In this document: positions 25,579 to 34,221 of the stretch, piece by piece
Position numbering within the stretch: the stretch's first letter is position 1
How the letters are laid out: every line of letters starts with the position of its first letter
Notes under the pieces: generated by a model
What the model was told of the DNA's origin: nothing
What the model saw: only the letters and a program-made list of their open reading frames with translations
Database searches by the model: none
Position numbers and translations under genes: made by a program
From: RPQJ01 sp044226195
Lineage (GTDB): Bacteria; Pseudomonadota; Gammaproteobacteria; Steroidobacterales; Steroidobacteraceae
Direction: 5' to 3'
Length of the DNA stretch: 64,000 nt
NCBI GenBank assembly: GCA_044226195.1
Contig: JBGAHO010000007.1
Span: forward strand, 1 to 64,000

Positions 25579-27375
25579 TCAGCCGAGCCGCACGGCCTCC
25601 TTCTGGTCGATCGCCCGCTCGCGGTGCATCAGGATCCACTCGGCGTGCTCCTCGAGCGCCGCATCGCCGAGGATCTTCAGCAGGCGGCGCCGCTCGTCGT
25701 CGGTCTCGGCTTCCGCGAGGCGCGCATGCGCGTTGCGGAAGATGCGATGCATGAATTCGTACTGCTTGATCAGCTCGGATTCCGCCGTGCTCTTGGCATA
25801 CGACTGGCGTACGCCGACCAGCAGCAGGATGCAGCCGAGCAGGTACGTGACCGGGTTCTGCACGCCGTCCGGGATCCAGTCGCCGACGGCGAGCAGGGCC
25901 GCGAAGGAGATGGCGGTCGCCCACAGGCTCAGCCGCATCACGCCGCGCGTCGTGGACTGGCGCGACACGCGCTCGTCGATCTTGCGGCGGTAGTAGCCGA
26001 GCTGGCCCGCGCGCTCGTCGCCGATCCATTCACGGATCGCGAACTCGAGGCCGGCAGTCGACGGCAGGGGACGCGCGTCGCACTCGGTGCCGGCGACGCG
26101 CATGACGTTGCGGATCCAGCCGAGGTCGGGATCCTGGGCCTGCAGGAAGTTGTCGTGCGCGAACTTGCTGACGCTGCCGCTGCGCACGCCGGCCGCGGCC
26201 CAGTAGAACTGCACGCGCAGCCCCTCGGCCAGGGTCCGGTAGTCGAGGTACTTGCGATGCCAGGCCCCGCGATTCGCCACCAGGCTGATCAGGTAGGCGA
26301 CCACCATCGGCGCGAGCGCCAGCAGCAGCAGGGCGCGACTCGCGGACAGGTCGGCATAGGAGATGTACGCGAGGCCGGTGACGAACGCGCAGGCGTGCGT
26401 CACGCCGAGCACGGCCAGCACGCGCTTCTGGAAGTGGATCGCGAGGTAGTCCGCTGCGCAGAACACCTGGTTGATGTCGCGCAGGCCGGACGGCAACCGG
26501 GCCGCGGCCGCCGCGGAATACAGCGGCCAGGACTGCGCCGCGATCTCCGCGGCGCGCGCCTGGGCGTCGGAGCTGAACTCGTTGGCCCGCTCGAACACCT
26601 GCCGATGACGGGCCGGCATGTCGCCCGACCGGGGCTCGGACGGATCGGCGGTGAACCAGGCGGCCGACATCGGCCGCAACCCGGCGGCCGGTGCACCGTC
26701 CGGGCGATCGCGCGAGCAGACGATGTGGTAGACGAGGTCGCTCTCGTCGTCCGCGAGCGTCAGGCGCCCGGCGGTCGCCGCCGACGTGTAGCCGGGCATC
26801 ACGTCGTGATGATGGAAGCGCACGACCTGCGCGGTGCCGCCGAGTTGCTCGGACGGCTTGCCGTCCCACAGGGCGAGCAGCACGTGGCAATGGGCGCAGA
26901 GGAACACGCCCGCCTGGGCATACTGCCGCGCCCGCTCGATGCCCTGCTCCGCGATCGAGGCCGGCGCATGGCCCGGCAGCAGCGGCAATTCGTAGACCTC
27001 GGCCGCGGCCGCGCACATCGCGTCGAATTCCGCGCGGGACTCGGGCGTCGCGAAGTCCGCGACGTACAGCTCGCGCGGCATCGGCAGCGGGACGTGCAGC
27101 GGCAGGCCGAGCGCGATCGCCTCCTCGGCGACGATCCGGTCCGCGCCCTCCGCCAGCGCCGACATGACCGCGACGATGCGGCCGGGCGAGGCGTCGCGCA
27201 GGCTGGCGAGGAATTCGCGCACGCGGGCGCGGATCGACGGTACTTCCGCCGGCAGGAGATCGCGGTGGCCGGTGACGGCGACGACGAGCGGCACGGCGAA
27301 GCCCCGCGTCGCGCTCGGCGTGGCTCCGCCCGCGCGCGACTGGCTGGCTGCGTTGAATGCGCCCGCCGTGCTCAT
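25579..27375 (-). CDS. SLOG-domain protein with four membrane helices
   Basis: A 598-residue protein from the ATG at 27375. Residues about 28-190 look like a SLOG (LOG/SMF-Rossmann) nucleotide-binding domain: VAVTGHRDL at 33-40, SALAEGADRIVAEEA at 72-86, and HVLLALWDG followed by GGTAQVV around 164-185. Two hydrophobic pairs follow, about 318-340 with 347-367, and 482-500 with 508-524. After the first pair, WHRKYLDYRTLAEGLR resembles the motif after the helices of SLATT-type 2TM effectors. SLOG domains are known to bind nucleotide-derived signals, as in ThsA of Thoeris. The function proposed (sensor-effector for the adjacent TIR protein) is inference. A longer frame open to 27540 adds an Arg-rich leader that does not look coding. 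Confidence 0.82.
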   Translation of the reverse strand: MSTAGAFNAASQSRAGGATPSATRGFAVPLVVAVTGHRDLLPAEVPSIRARVREFLASLRDASPGRIVAVMSALAEGADRIVAEEAIALGLPLHVPLPMPRELYVADFATPESRAEFDAMCAAAAEVYELPLLPGHAPASIAEQGIERARQYAQAGVFLCAHCHVLLALWDGKPSEQLGGTAQVVRFHHHDVMPGYTSAATAGRLTLADDESDLVYHIVCSRDRPDGAPAAGLRPMSAAWFTADPSEPRSGDMPARHRQVFERANEFSSDAQARAAEIAAQSWPLYSAAAAARLPSGLRDINQVFCAADYLAIHFQKRVLAVLGVTHACAFVTGLAYISYADLSASRALLLLALAPMVVAYLISLVANRGAWHRKYLDYRTLAEGLRVQFYWAAAGVRSGSVSKFAHDNFLQAQDPDLGWIRNVMRVAGTECDARPLPSTAGLEFAIREWIGDERAGQLGYYRRKIDERVSRQSTTRGVMRLSLWATAISFAALLAVGDWIPDGVQNPVTYLLGCILLLVGVRQSYAKSTAESELIKQYEFMHRIFRNAHARLAEAETDDERRRLLKILGDAALEEHAEWILMHRERAIDQKEAVRLG

Positions 27376-27889
27376 GGCGACGGCAGCGTGAGCCGACGGA
27401 GCCGGGCCGCAACACTGCTCGAGGAGTGGATGGGGGCGGACGCCTGCACGCTGTCGCTCACCTGGAACGCAACTCCGGCCACCCGTTGAAGACAGCTCTC
27501 GGCAAAGGGACCCACGGGCCCGAATTCGTGCCCGCCACACCCCGGTTCTTGAGAAAATCCCCGCGGCCCGCGGCTGTCGCCATGCGGCGGGCCGGTCTGC
27601 CGCAGACCGGAATATACGCGGAATCGTATCGAAATGAATCGCCGTCGCAAGGGATCAACGTGTGCGTCTTGGCGGGCTGTGCTGCAGCGCAGTCGCGCCC
27701 GGCCGCGCGGTGAGGAGCCTCGCAACGGCGGGCGCGCAACCGGCCCGCGCCTCGTTCGCAAGGGGACCGCCACTCCGGCGGGGGCGGGATGAGAACCGGG
27801 TCGCAGGTTCCGCGTGTCGCAGCGGCGCGTATCGGGGTATCCGAGGCGGGTCTGACTACACTTCGGCCCTGGAAGCGTGAAGGAATGCC
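27376..27889. other. 514-base divergent intergenic region
   Basis: This gap separates the leftward SLOG/TIR operon from the rightward unknown gene at 27890. Short frames on both strands here are Arg/Pro-rich and match nothing recognisable. It contains the candidate promoter and 19-bp palindrome at 27592-27638, an AT-richer patch around 27610-27640, and a ribosome binding site AAGGA at 27880-27884 for the rightward gene. No tRNA, IS remnant or repeat array was seen. Confidence 0.6.
27592..27638 (-). promoter_or_regulatory. Candidate promoter with palindromic operator for the SLOG/TIR operon
   Basis: Leftward, TTCATT (27638-27633, 3 of 6) and TATATT (27616-27611, 5 of 6) are spaced by 16 bases. 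Directly downstream lies a perfect palindrome, CCGGTCTG-CCG-CAGACCGG (27592-27610), which would span positions near +1 to +13 of the transcript. This is a common place for a repressor site; a 5' hairpin is the alternative. The implied leader to the ATG at 27375 would be about 230 bases. Confidence 0.4.
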
Positions 27890-28618
27890 ATGAGTGCGGC
27901 GTACAAGCGGATCGCGGAACTGCTGGATCGCTGGCAGGCGAGCGTCGATCTGCACACGCGTTACCTGGCGCTGGACGACGCCAGCTACGCGAAAGCCCAG
28001 CCCTGGCCGAAGCACCAGCGCCCGACCAAGTGGGTGCTCGAGATCGCGCGCACGCGCATCGCGGAGATTCGTCGCGAGCTCGCGCTGCGCGAAGAGGCTG
28101 GCGACCCGACGTTCGCGGAAACCCTCGAACTGATGAGCCTGCTGACCAACCTGCTCGGCTCGGAGCACATCGAGCGCTTCATCCCGCTCGCGACGCCCCA
28201 GCCGAATACCTCGGCGTCCGGCACGGTGCGTCGCCCGCGGCTGAAGCAGGCGCCGGACAAATCCCCGACCGATCGGACCGTCGTCCAGGCGCCCCGCGGC
28301 AATCCCGGTCGCAGCGCGCCTCAGCGTGCCGCGGCGCCCGCCGCCGCGAAGCCCGCGGCCGCGGCCCCGCCGAAGAGCGCGCCGGCGCCCGCACGCCCTG
28401 CTGCCGCACCCGCTGCCAAGGCGGCAGGCGTGCCCAACGCCATGATCGCCACGGTCGTCGCGGACGCGGTGCGCTTCCTCAGCTGGGGACGAGAATGGCC
28501 GGCGCTGGCGCCGTCGATCGCGCGCCTCGCGGATCGCCCGCCCGAAGCCGAGATCGTGAAGATCCTCAGGGCCAATCGCGCCCTGATCGAGCAGAAGTCC
28601 CGCCACCCGGCCGACTGA
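27890..28618 (+). CDS. Uncharacterised protein with two helical domains joined by an Ala/Pro linker
   Basis: I do not recognise this 242-residue protein. Residues 1-105 are predicted mostly helical, with several conserved-looking aromatics (WQASVDLHTRYL, PKHQRPTKWVLEIA) and a later ELMSLLTNLLGSEHIERFIPL helix. Residues about 106-178 are low complexity, rich in Ala, Pro and Lys. Residues about 180-242 form a second compact helical piece (VADAVRFLSWGREWPALAPSIARLADRPP, then EIVKILRANRALIEQK). There is no signal peptide or membrane segment, so it is likely cytoplasmic. AAGGA precedes the ATG by 5 bases. It diverges from the SLOG/TIR operon, but no functional link can be shown. Confidence 0.8.
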   Translation: MSAAYKRIAELLDRWQASVDLHTRYLALDDASYAKAQPWPKHQRPTKWVLEIARTRIAEIRRELALREEAGDPTFAETLELMSLLTNLLGSEHIERFIPLATPQPNTSASGTVRRPRLKQAPDKSPTDRTVVQAPRGNPGRSAPQRAAAPAAAKPAAAAPPKSAPAPARPAAAPAAKAAGVPNAMIATVVADAVRFLSWGREWPALAPSIARLADRPPEAEIVKILRANRALIEQKSRHPAD

Positions 28619-28702
28619 CGCGTCGCGGCCGCACCCGTGACACGCCGCGCGCAGTTGCGGTAACGTCGCGCGCTCCATCCCCCCGGCTCAAGGAGCGGCT
28701 CC

Positions 28703-29173
28703 ATGTCCCTGATTCGCGTCGTCCGTCTCGTCGCACCCGTCGTGCTCGGCTCACTCGTGCTCGCGACCTCCGCCCACGCCCAGCAGTCCAAGGGTGAAGC
28801 CGCCGTCGAGTACCGCAAGTCGGTCTACGAGGTGATGGCCTGGAACTTCGGCCCGATGGGCGCGATGGCGCAGGGCAAGGTGCCGTACAACGCGGCCGAA
28901 TTCGCCAAGCGCGCCGAGCGCGTCGCATTCATCGCGCCGCTGCTGACCGAGGCGTTCCCACCCGAATCGCAGGGCGTGAAGCGCACCGACCTGAAGCCCG
29001 AGGCGTGGTCGAACCGCGCGGACTTCGACGCCAAGCTGAAGGACCTGATCGATCGCACCGCAGCGCTCGCCGCCACGGCCAAGGCCGGCGACTTCGAGAA
29101 GTCGAAGGCGGCGTTCTTCGACGCGGCCAACGCCTGCAAGGCGTGCCACGACAAGTACAAGGTCAAGGACTGA
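28703..29173 (+). CDS. Cytochrome c' (class II c-type cytochrome)
   Basis: A 156-residue periplasmic haem protein with a signal peptide ending AHA near residue 26. The mature part is a four-helix bundle. The haem-binding motif CKACHDKYK sits at the extreme C-terminus, as in cytochromes c'. These proteins bind NO or CO and take part in nitrosative stress defence or electron transfer. AAGGAG lies 7 bases before the ATG. Its stop is 9 bases from the convergent cytochrome b561 gene, a likely functional neighbour. Confidence 0.93.
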   Translation: MSLIRVVRLVAPVVLGSLVLATSAHAQQSKGEAAVEYRKSVYEVMAWNFGPMGAMAQGKVPYNAAEFAKRAERVAFIAPLLTEAFPPESQGVKRTDLKPEAWSNRADFDAKLKDLIDRTAALAATAKAGDFEKSKAAFFDAANACKACHDKYKVKD

Positions 29174-29182
29174 GCGCGACCC

Positions 29183-29872
29183 TCAGTAGTAGCTGATCAC
29201 GGCCTCCGGCGCCGCGCGGATCGCGAGCGCCAGGAGGCCAGCCAGCACGGCCACGATCACGAGTGCGAGGACGACGCGCGAACCGGCGATCGCTTCCCCG
29301 GCCGGCACCTCGTCCGCCGGTCGCCGGCCCGTCAGCATCGCGCGCACCAGTGGCCGGCCCTTCACGCGTCCGTACCACGCGATCGCCGCGACGTGCAGCG
29401 CGATCAGCACCAGCAGCCAGTCGGCATTGCGGTGATGCAGGGCCGTCAGCCGCGTGCTCCACTCGCTGGACGCCCAGCCGTAGAACGGCCCGGTGAACGC
29501 GATCTCGTCGTTCGCGAACAGGCCCGTGGCGGCCTGCAGCAGCAGCAGCGCCAGCATCGCGAGCACGCTCAGCGCGCCGAGCGGATTGTGCCCCACGCCC
29601 CCCGGCGCGCCGCGCAGGTACGCGAGCACCTCGCGCGGTCCGCGCAGGAAACTCGCGAACCGCGCGTGCCGCGTGCCGACGAATCCCCAGAGGATGCGGA
29701 AGACGACGAGCACCAGCACGGCATAGCCGCAGCGCGCGTGCCAGTCGGTCCAGCGTGCGCCGGCGTAGTGCGTGGCCCAGGAACCGGCGACGAGGATCGC
29801 CAGCGCCCAATGGGTGAGTCGCAGCGGCAAGTCCCAGACGAGGCGCGTCCGGCCCGTGTCGTCGTCCTGCAT
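29183..29872 (-). CDS. Cytochrome b561-type membrane cytochrome
   Basis: A 229-residue di-haem membrane cytochrome of the bacterial cytochrome b561 / Ni-Fe hydrogenase B-subunit superfamily. Helices are predicted at about 20-35, 45-65, 98-115, 150-168 and 200-218. Likely haem ligands are His21 in RLTHWALA, His45 in WHARCGY, and histidines in ALHHRNADWLLVLIALHV. The C-terminus is short and periplasmic. Such proteins pass electrons between quinols and periplasmic acceptors; a partnership with the convergent cytochrome c' is plausible but inferred. Confidence 0.9.
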   Translation of the reverse strand: MQDDDTGRTRLVWDLPLRLTHWALAILVAGSWATHYAGARWTDWHARCGYAVLVLVVFRILWGFVGTRHARFASFLRGPREVLAYLRGAPGGVGHNPLGALSVLAMLALLLLQAATGLFANDEIAFTGPFYGWASSEWSTRLTALHHRNADWLLVLIALHVAAIAWYGRVKGRPLVRAMLTGRRPADEVPAGEAIAGSRVVLALVIVAVLAGLLALAIRAAPEAVISYY

Positions 29873-29969
29873 GCGTTTCCTGGCGCGGGAGGGGTCGGGA
29901 ATTCTAGCAAGCCGTGACGCGAGGGCTGCTTTGGTTCAGCATGGCGCCCCGACCGGAGTGCCCTGCCCC

Positions 29970-30392
29970 ATGCCTGCCAGCCTGCCGCGCCGCCTCGGCG
30001 CCATGATCTACGATTCGCTGCTGCTCGTCGCCGCGCTGATGCTCGTGACCGGGCTGATGCACCTCGCGACCGGCGGCGAGGCGATCCTCGGCAGCACCCA
30101 TCCCGTGCTGGTCTGGGTCTATCGCGCAGTGCTTATCGCCACGATCGTCGGATTCTTCGGCGTGTTCTGGACGCGCGGCGGACAGACGCTCGGCATGGCG
30201 GCGTGGCACCTGCGCGTCGAGCGACTGGATGGCCGCCTGCTCACCTGGCGCGACACGGTCGTGCGCCTCGGTGCCGCGCTGCTGTCGTGGGCACCGCTCG
30301 GGCTCGGCTTTCTCTGGGTGCTGTTCGACGGTGAGAGTCGTGCGTGGCACGACCGCTTGTCGCATACGCGCGTCGTGCGCGTGCAGGCCTGA
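29970..30392 (+). CDS. RDD family membrane protein
   Basis: A 140-residue protein whose start shows the RDD pattern (LPRRLGAMIYDSLLLVA, with the conserved Arg and the Asp in the first helix). Three hydrophobic segments are seen at about 12-32, 48-68 and 95-112, and the family motif GQTLGMAAWHLRVERLDG lies before the last helix, followed by FDGESRAWHDRLSHTRVV. RDD proteins have no single agreed role; some act in transport. The stop is 4 bases from that of the convergent lptG. Confidence 0.88.
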   Translation: MPASLPRRLGAMIYDSLLLVAALMLVTGLMHLATGGEAILGSTHPVLVWVYRAVLIATIVGFFGVFWTRGGQTLGMAAWHLRVERLDGRLLTWRDTVVRLGAALLSWAPLGLGFLWVLFDGESRAWHDRLSHTRVVRVQA

Positions 30393-30396
30393 GCGG

Positions 30397-31464
30397 TCAG
30401 CGGGTCCGCCAGAGCATCACGCTGGTCAGGCCCGCGAGCGCGATGGTAGGCGTCCAGCCGATGAGCCACGGCGGCAACGCGAACAGCTGACCGCCGCTCT
30501 CGAGCATCTGGCTCAGCACCATGAAGCCGGCGCCGATCAGGATGCCGATGACGGTGCGCGCGCCCTGCCCCGACGACCGCATCGGGCCGAGGGCGAACGG
30601 CAGCGCCAGGATCACGACCAGCGACAGCGCCACGAGCCGCGCCACCCGCGCCCAGAACGCGATGTCGAAGCGCGTCGCATCGAGGTCGTTGCTGCGCAGG
30701 TGGTCCGCGTAGGCCAGCAGTTCCCGGAGACCCATCGCATCGGGCTCCGCGACCGCGAGGCCGAGGAACTCCGGCGACAGCGTCGTCTTCACTTCCTGGC
30801 GGTCCTTGCGCGAGGCCGAGGTCCCGCCGTCGGTGAACGTGGTCTGCGCGTAGTCGCGCAGCTGCCAGAGGTTGTCGTTGCCGACCTTGGCGGTCTCCGC
30901 GCGGCCGACGCTCTCCAGTCGGCGCCCCGCCCCGAAGTGATAGACCTGCACGCCGCCGAACTTGGCGCTGGCCGATTGCTGCTCGACGCTGATGATGGTG
31001 TCGCCGTCGCGCACCCACGCCCCGCCGCTGCCGGCGAAACTGAATTCGTTGAACTTGTTGAATACCTTCATCTGCCGCGCGTACTTGCCGAGGGGCGGCG
31101 CGACGAACTCGCCTACCACGAGCATGATGAGCGCGAGCAGCACGCCGGCCACGCCGAGCCAGCGACAGAAGCGCAGCGTGGTCACGCCCGACGCACGCAT
31201 CACCACGAGTTCGCTGCCGCGCGCGAGGTTGCCGAGGCCGAGCAGCGCGCCGATCAGCGCCGCCACCGGCAGCAGCTGCACGAGGTACTGGGGCAGGTTC
31301 AGCGCGACGAACAGCATCGCCTGGCTCGCCGTGTAGCTGCCGACGCCGATGTCGTCCTGCTGGCCGATGAACAGGAACAGCGCGCCGAGCGCGGACAGCA
31401 CGAGCGTGACGAGCCCGGTGTAGGCGAGCACGGTGCGCAGGATGTAGTTGCCGAGCACGTTCAT
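30397..31464 (-). CDS. lptG: LPS export ABC transporter permease LptG
   Basis: LptG with LptF forms the membrane part of the LptB2FG transporter that extracts LPS from the inner membrane. The 355-residue protein has three N-terminal helices, a large periplasmic beta-jellyroll domain (about 130-265) and three C-terminal helices. Seen are MNVLGNYILRTVLAYT, the SELVVMRASGVT coupling-helix motif and the final PPWLIGWTPTIALAGLTSVMLWR. Its ATG overlaps the lptF stop (ATGA). Confidence 0.96.
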   Translation of the reverse strand: MNVLGNYILRTVLAYTGLVTLVLSALGALFLFIGQQDDIGVGSYTASQAMLFVALNLPQYLVQLLPVAALIGALLGLGNLARGSELVVMRASGVTTLRFCRWLGVAGVLLALIMLVVGEFVAPPLGKYARQMKVFNKFNEFSFAGSGGAWVRDGDTIISVEQQSASAKFGGVQVYHFGAGRRLESVGRAETAKVGNDNLWQLRDYAQTTFTDGGTSASRKDRQEVKTTLSPEFLGLAVAEPDAMGLRELLAYADHLRSNDLDATRFDIAFWARVARLVALSLVVILALPFALGPMRSSGQGARTVIGILIGAGFMVLSQMLESGGQLFALPPWLIGWTPTIALAGLTSVMLWRTR

Positions 31465-32561
31465 GCCGCGCTCCCGGCCGCCGGCCGCCGCCGCCAGAGC
31501 GGGCCCGGCCGCTCGTCGCGCCACAGCAGGAAGGCCGCCAGCGCCAGCGGCACGAGGTGCACCCACCAGAGCCCAAACTCGCCGCCCGGCGAATCCTTCT
31601 GGATCCACACCCGCACGGCCGACAGCAGGTTCGAGTAGAGGAAGTACGCGAGCACGGCGAGGCCGATGCGGGCGAAACGGCCCTGGCGCGGCCGCAGCTT
31701 CGAGAGCGGCACGGCGAGCACCATCAGCACGAACGCCATCACCGGGACCGCGGTGCGCCACGCGAGCTCGGCCCGGTCGGCCGGCTTGTCGGAGGCCAGC
31801 AGCTGGCGCGTGGACTTCAGCTCCTGCTTGTCCTTCTTCGCCTTCACGTCCGGCAGGCGGATCGGGATACCGTGCTCCTTGAACTCGACGACGCGCCAGT
31901 TGCGCGTGCCGGGCACGCCTTCGTAGCGTCGTCCGTCGTAGAGCACGAACAGCTGCTCGGCCTGCCCCGCGCCACGCTGCACCGCGCGCTCCGCCACGGC
32001 AATCTCGACCTTGTCCTCGACGCGCCGCTGCACGAAGACGCCGAACAGCTCGCCCGAGTGGTTGACGCGCTCCGCGTAGAACACCGCGTCGCCGTCGAGG
32101 AAGCTGCGGAACCGCCCGGGCTCGAGGGCACCGAACTGCGCGGCGCGCATGGCGTCGGCGCGGATCTGCTGCGACTTGACCCAGGCATCGGGCACGACCC
32201 GGTAGGACAGCACGGCGAGCGCCGCGACGATCAGCAGCGTGAGCACCAGGATCGGCCGGTAGATGCTCGCCGTGCCGACGCCGCACGCCGCCATCGCCGT
32301 CATCTCGCTCTCGTGGTACAGACGGCCGAGCGCCAGCACGATGCCGAGGAACAGGCCGATCGGCACCAGCACCGTCAGCTGCTGCAGGGTCGTCAGGCCG
32401 ATCAGGGACAGCACCACGCCACCTGGGAACTCGTTCTGGGCCGCCTGCCCGAGCACGCGCGCGAACTGGTTCGAGAGCAGCACGATCAGCAGCACGCCGG
32501 TCACCGCGACGAAGGTCAGGGAGACCTCGCGCAGCAGGTACCGGTCCAGGCGGGTCAGCAA
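31461..32561 (-). CDS. lptF: LPS export ABC transporter permease LptF, TTG start
   Basis: Partner permease of LptG, 366 residues from the TTG at 32561. It begins LTRLDRYLLREVSLTFVAVTGVLL, which matches LptF starts, and carries the ESEMTAMAACGVG coupling motif and a periplasmic domain with GVFVQRR and GRRYEGVPGTRNWRV. Upstream frames run antisense to pepA and are Arg/Ser-rich, so the TTG with GGAG 9 bases ahead is the best start; a CTG follows directly. It is divergent from pepA, the usual gammaproteobacterial layout. Confidence 0.94.
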   Translation of the reverse strand: MLTRLDRYLLREVSLTFVAVTGVLLIVLLSNQFARVLGQAAQNEFPGGVVLSLIGLTTLQQLTVLVPIGLFLGIVLALGRLYHESEMTAMAACGVGTASIYRPILVLTLLIVAALAVLSYRVVPDAWVKSQQIRADAMRAAQFGALEPGRFRSFLDGDAVFYAERVNHSGELFGVFVQRRVEDKVEIAVAERAVQRGAGQAEQLFVLYDGRRYEGVPGTRNWRVVEFKEHGIPIRLPDVKAKKDKQELKSTRQLLASDKPADRAELAWRTAVPVMAFVLMVLAVPLSKLRPRQGRFARIGLAVLAYFLYSNLLSAVRVWIQKDSPGGEFGLWWVHLVPLALAAFLLWRDERPGPLWRRRPAAGSAA

Positions 32562-32727
32562 GGGTCGCGGCTCCAGGCAGGAATGGGTAGACTTCGGGCC
32601 CGCGCAGCGCCGCTGGGCCGGTCCTCCACGGGGACCCGTCGGGCGTGCCCTGCAAGTGTAACGGGCGATCCGCCGCGCTGAATACAGCCGCCGCGCCCCC
32701 AGGGGAACCAGAGCAGCAGGTATACCG

Positions 32728-34212
32728 ATGCGTTCATATGTCGTCACGGCGTCGGCCGCACGCCAGAAGACCGATTGCGCCATCGTCGGACTGCACGACG
32801 GGGCGCCCCTCGCCGGTGCCGCGGCCCAGCTCGACGCGGCGTCGGGCGGACGCATCGCGCGGCTGGTCAAGCGCGGCGATTTCCGCGGGCGCGCCGGCGA
32901 AATCGCGCTGGTCGATGCCGAGCGCGGCCCGGCCGAGCGCATCGTGCTGGTCGGCCTCGGCAAGGCAGGCGGCTACGACCGCAAGCGCTACAAGAAGGCG
33001 CTGGCCGCCGGGTTCGCGGCCGCCGCCCGCACGTCGGCGCGCGACGCCGTGAGCTATCTCGCGCTCGACGACATCGCGGGCACCGACACCTATTACCGGG
33101 CCCGCCTCGCCGCCGAGGCCGTCGGCAACGTGCTCTACCGCGTGCCGGTCATCCGCAGCAAGCGCGACAAGCCGGCGTCCCCGCTGCGCAGTGTCGGCGT
33201 GGCCGTCGGTTCGCGCGACCAGAAGGCCGATGCGCAGAAGGGCCTCGCCCATGGCGCCGGCATCGCGGCCGGCACGGCCCTCACCCGCGACCTCGCCAAC
33301 CTGCCGGCCAACGTCTGCACGCCGAGCTATCTCGCCGCCAGGGCGCGCGAGCTGGCGCGGACCCACCGCTCCGTGCGCGCGCAGGTACTCGACGAGCGCG
33401 ACCTCAAGCGCCTGAAGATGGGTTCCTTCCTGTCGGTGACGGCGGGCACGGACGAGCCCGCGCGCCTGATCGTGCTGCGCCACGACGGCGGCCGGCGCAA
33501 CGAGGCGCCGATCGTCCTGGTCGGCAAGGGCGTGACCTTCGACAGCGGCGGCATCTCGCTCAAGCAGCCGCCCGGCATGGACGAGATGAAGTTCGACATG
33601 ACCGGCGCCGCGAGCGTGTTCGGCGCGATCGAGGCCGCGGCCGCGATCGGCCTGAAGAAGAACGTCATCGGCGTCGTGCCGGCGTGCGAGAACATGCCGA
33701 GCGGCCGGGCCACCAAGCCGGGCGACATCGTCACCAGCATGTCGGGGCAGACCATCGAGGTGATCAACACCGACGCCGAAGGCCGCCTGATCCTGTGCGA
33801 CGCCATCACCTACTCGCGGCGCTTCAAGCCGGCGGTCGTGGTGGACGTGGCGACACTCACCGGAGCCTGCGTCGTCGCGCTCGGCGCGCACCTGAGCGCG
33901 GTGATGAGCAACGACGACGACCTCGCGGCCGAACTCGAGGAGGCGGGTCGCCGGGCCGAGGACCGCTGCTGGCACATGCCGATGGCGGAGGAGTACCACG
34001 ACATGCTGAAGAGCAATTTCGCGGACTTCATGAACGCCTGCAGCCGCGAGGGCGGCGCGATCACGGCCGCGTGCTTCCTCGCCAAGTTCGCCGACGGACT
34101 GCGCTGGGCGCACCTCGACATCGCCGGCACGGCCTACCTGAGCGGCGCGCAGAAGGGCAGCACGGGGCGACCCGTGCCGCTGCTGGTGGACTTCCTGCTG
34201 AACCACGGCTGA
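32728..34212 (+). CDS. pepA: Leucyl aminopeptidase PepA
   Basis: A hexameric M17 dizinc aminopeptidase that removes N-terminal residues from peptides; in some bacteria it also binds DNA for site-specific recombination or gene control. The 494-residue protein has the catalytic set GKGVTFDSGGISLK, MKFDMTGAA and the signature NTDAEGRLIL. The N-terminal macro-like domain is complete. It starts the pepA-holC-valS group, opposite lptF. Confidence 0.97.
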   Translation: MRSYVVTASAARQKTDCAIVGLHDGAPLAGAAAQLDAASGGRIARLVKRGDFRGRAGEIALVDAERGPAERIVLVGLGKAGGYDRKRYKKALAAGFAAAARTSARDAVSYLALDDIAGTDTYYRARLAAEAVGNVLYRVPVIRSKRDKPASPLRSVGVAVGSRDQKADAQKGLAHGAGIAAGTALTRDLANLPANVCTPSYLAARARELARTHRSVRAQVLDERDLKRLKMGSFLSVTAGTDEPARLIVLRHDGGRRNEAPIVLVGKGVTFDSGGISLKQPPGMDEMKFDMTGAASVFGAIEAAAAIGLKKNVIGVVPACENMPSGRATKPGDIVTSMSGQTIEVINTDAEGRLILCDAITYSRRFKPAVVVDVATLTGACVVALGAHLSAVMSNDDDLAAELEEAGRRAEDRCWHMPMAEEYHDMLKSNFADFMNACSREGGAITAACFLAKFADGLRWAHLDIAGTAYLSGAQKGSTGRPVPLLVDFLLNHG

Positions 34213-34221
34213 GGCCGGCGC

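Noticed and set aside
25543..27489. A 648-codon rightward frame across the SLOG gene
   Set aside because: Its translation is low complexity (Arg, Gly, Ala, Val), without motifs, while the opposite strand encodes SLOG and membrane features.
27376..27540. N-terminal extension of the SLOG protein to an upstream ATG at 27540
   Set aside because: The extra 55 residues are Arg/Cys/Ser-rich, unlike a real domain, and have no ribosome binding site. The ATG at 27375 gives a compact start before the SLOG strand.
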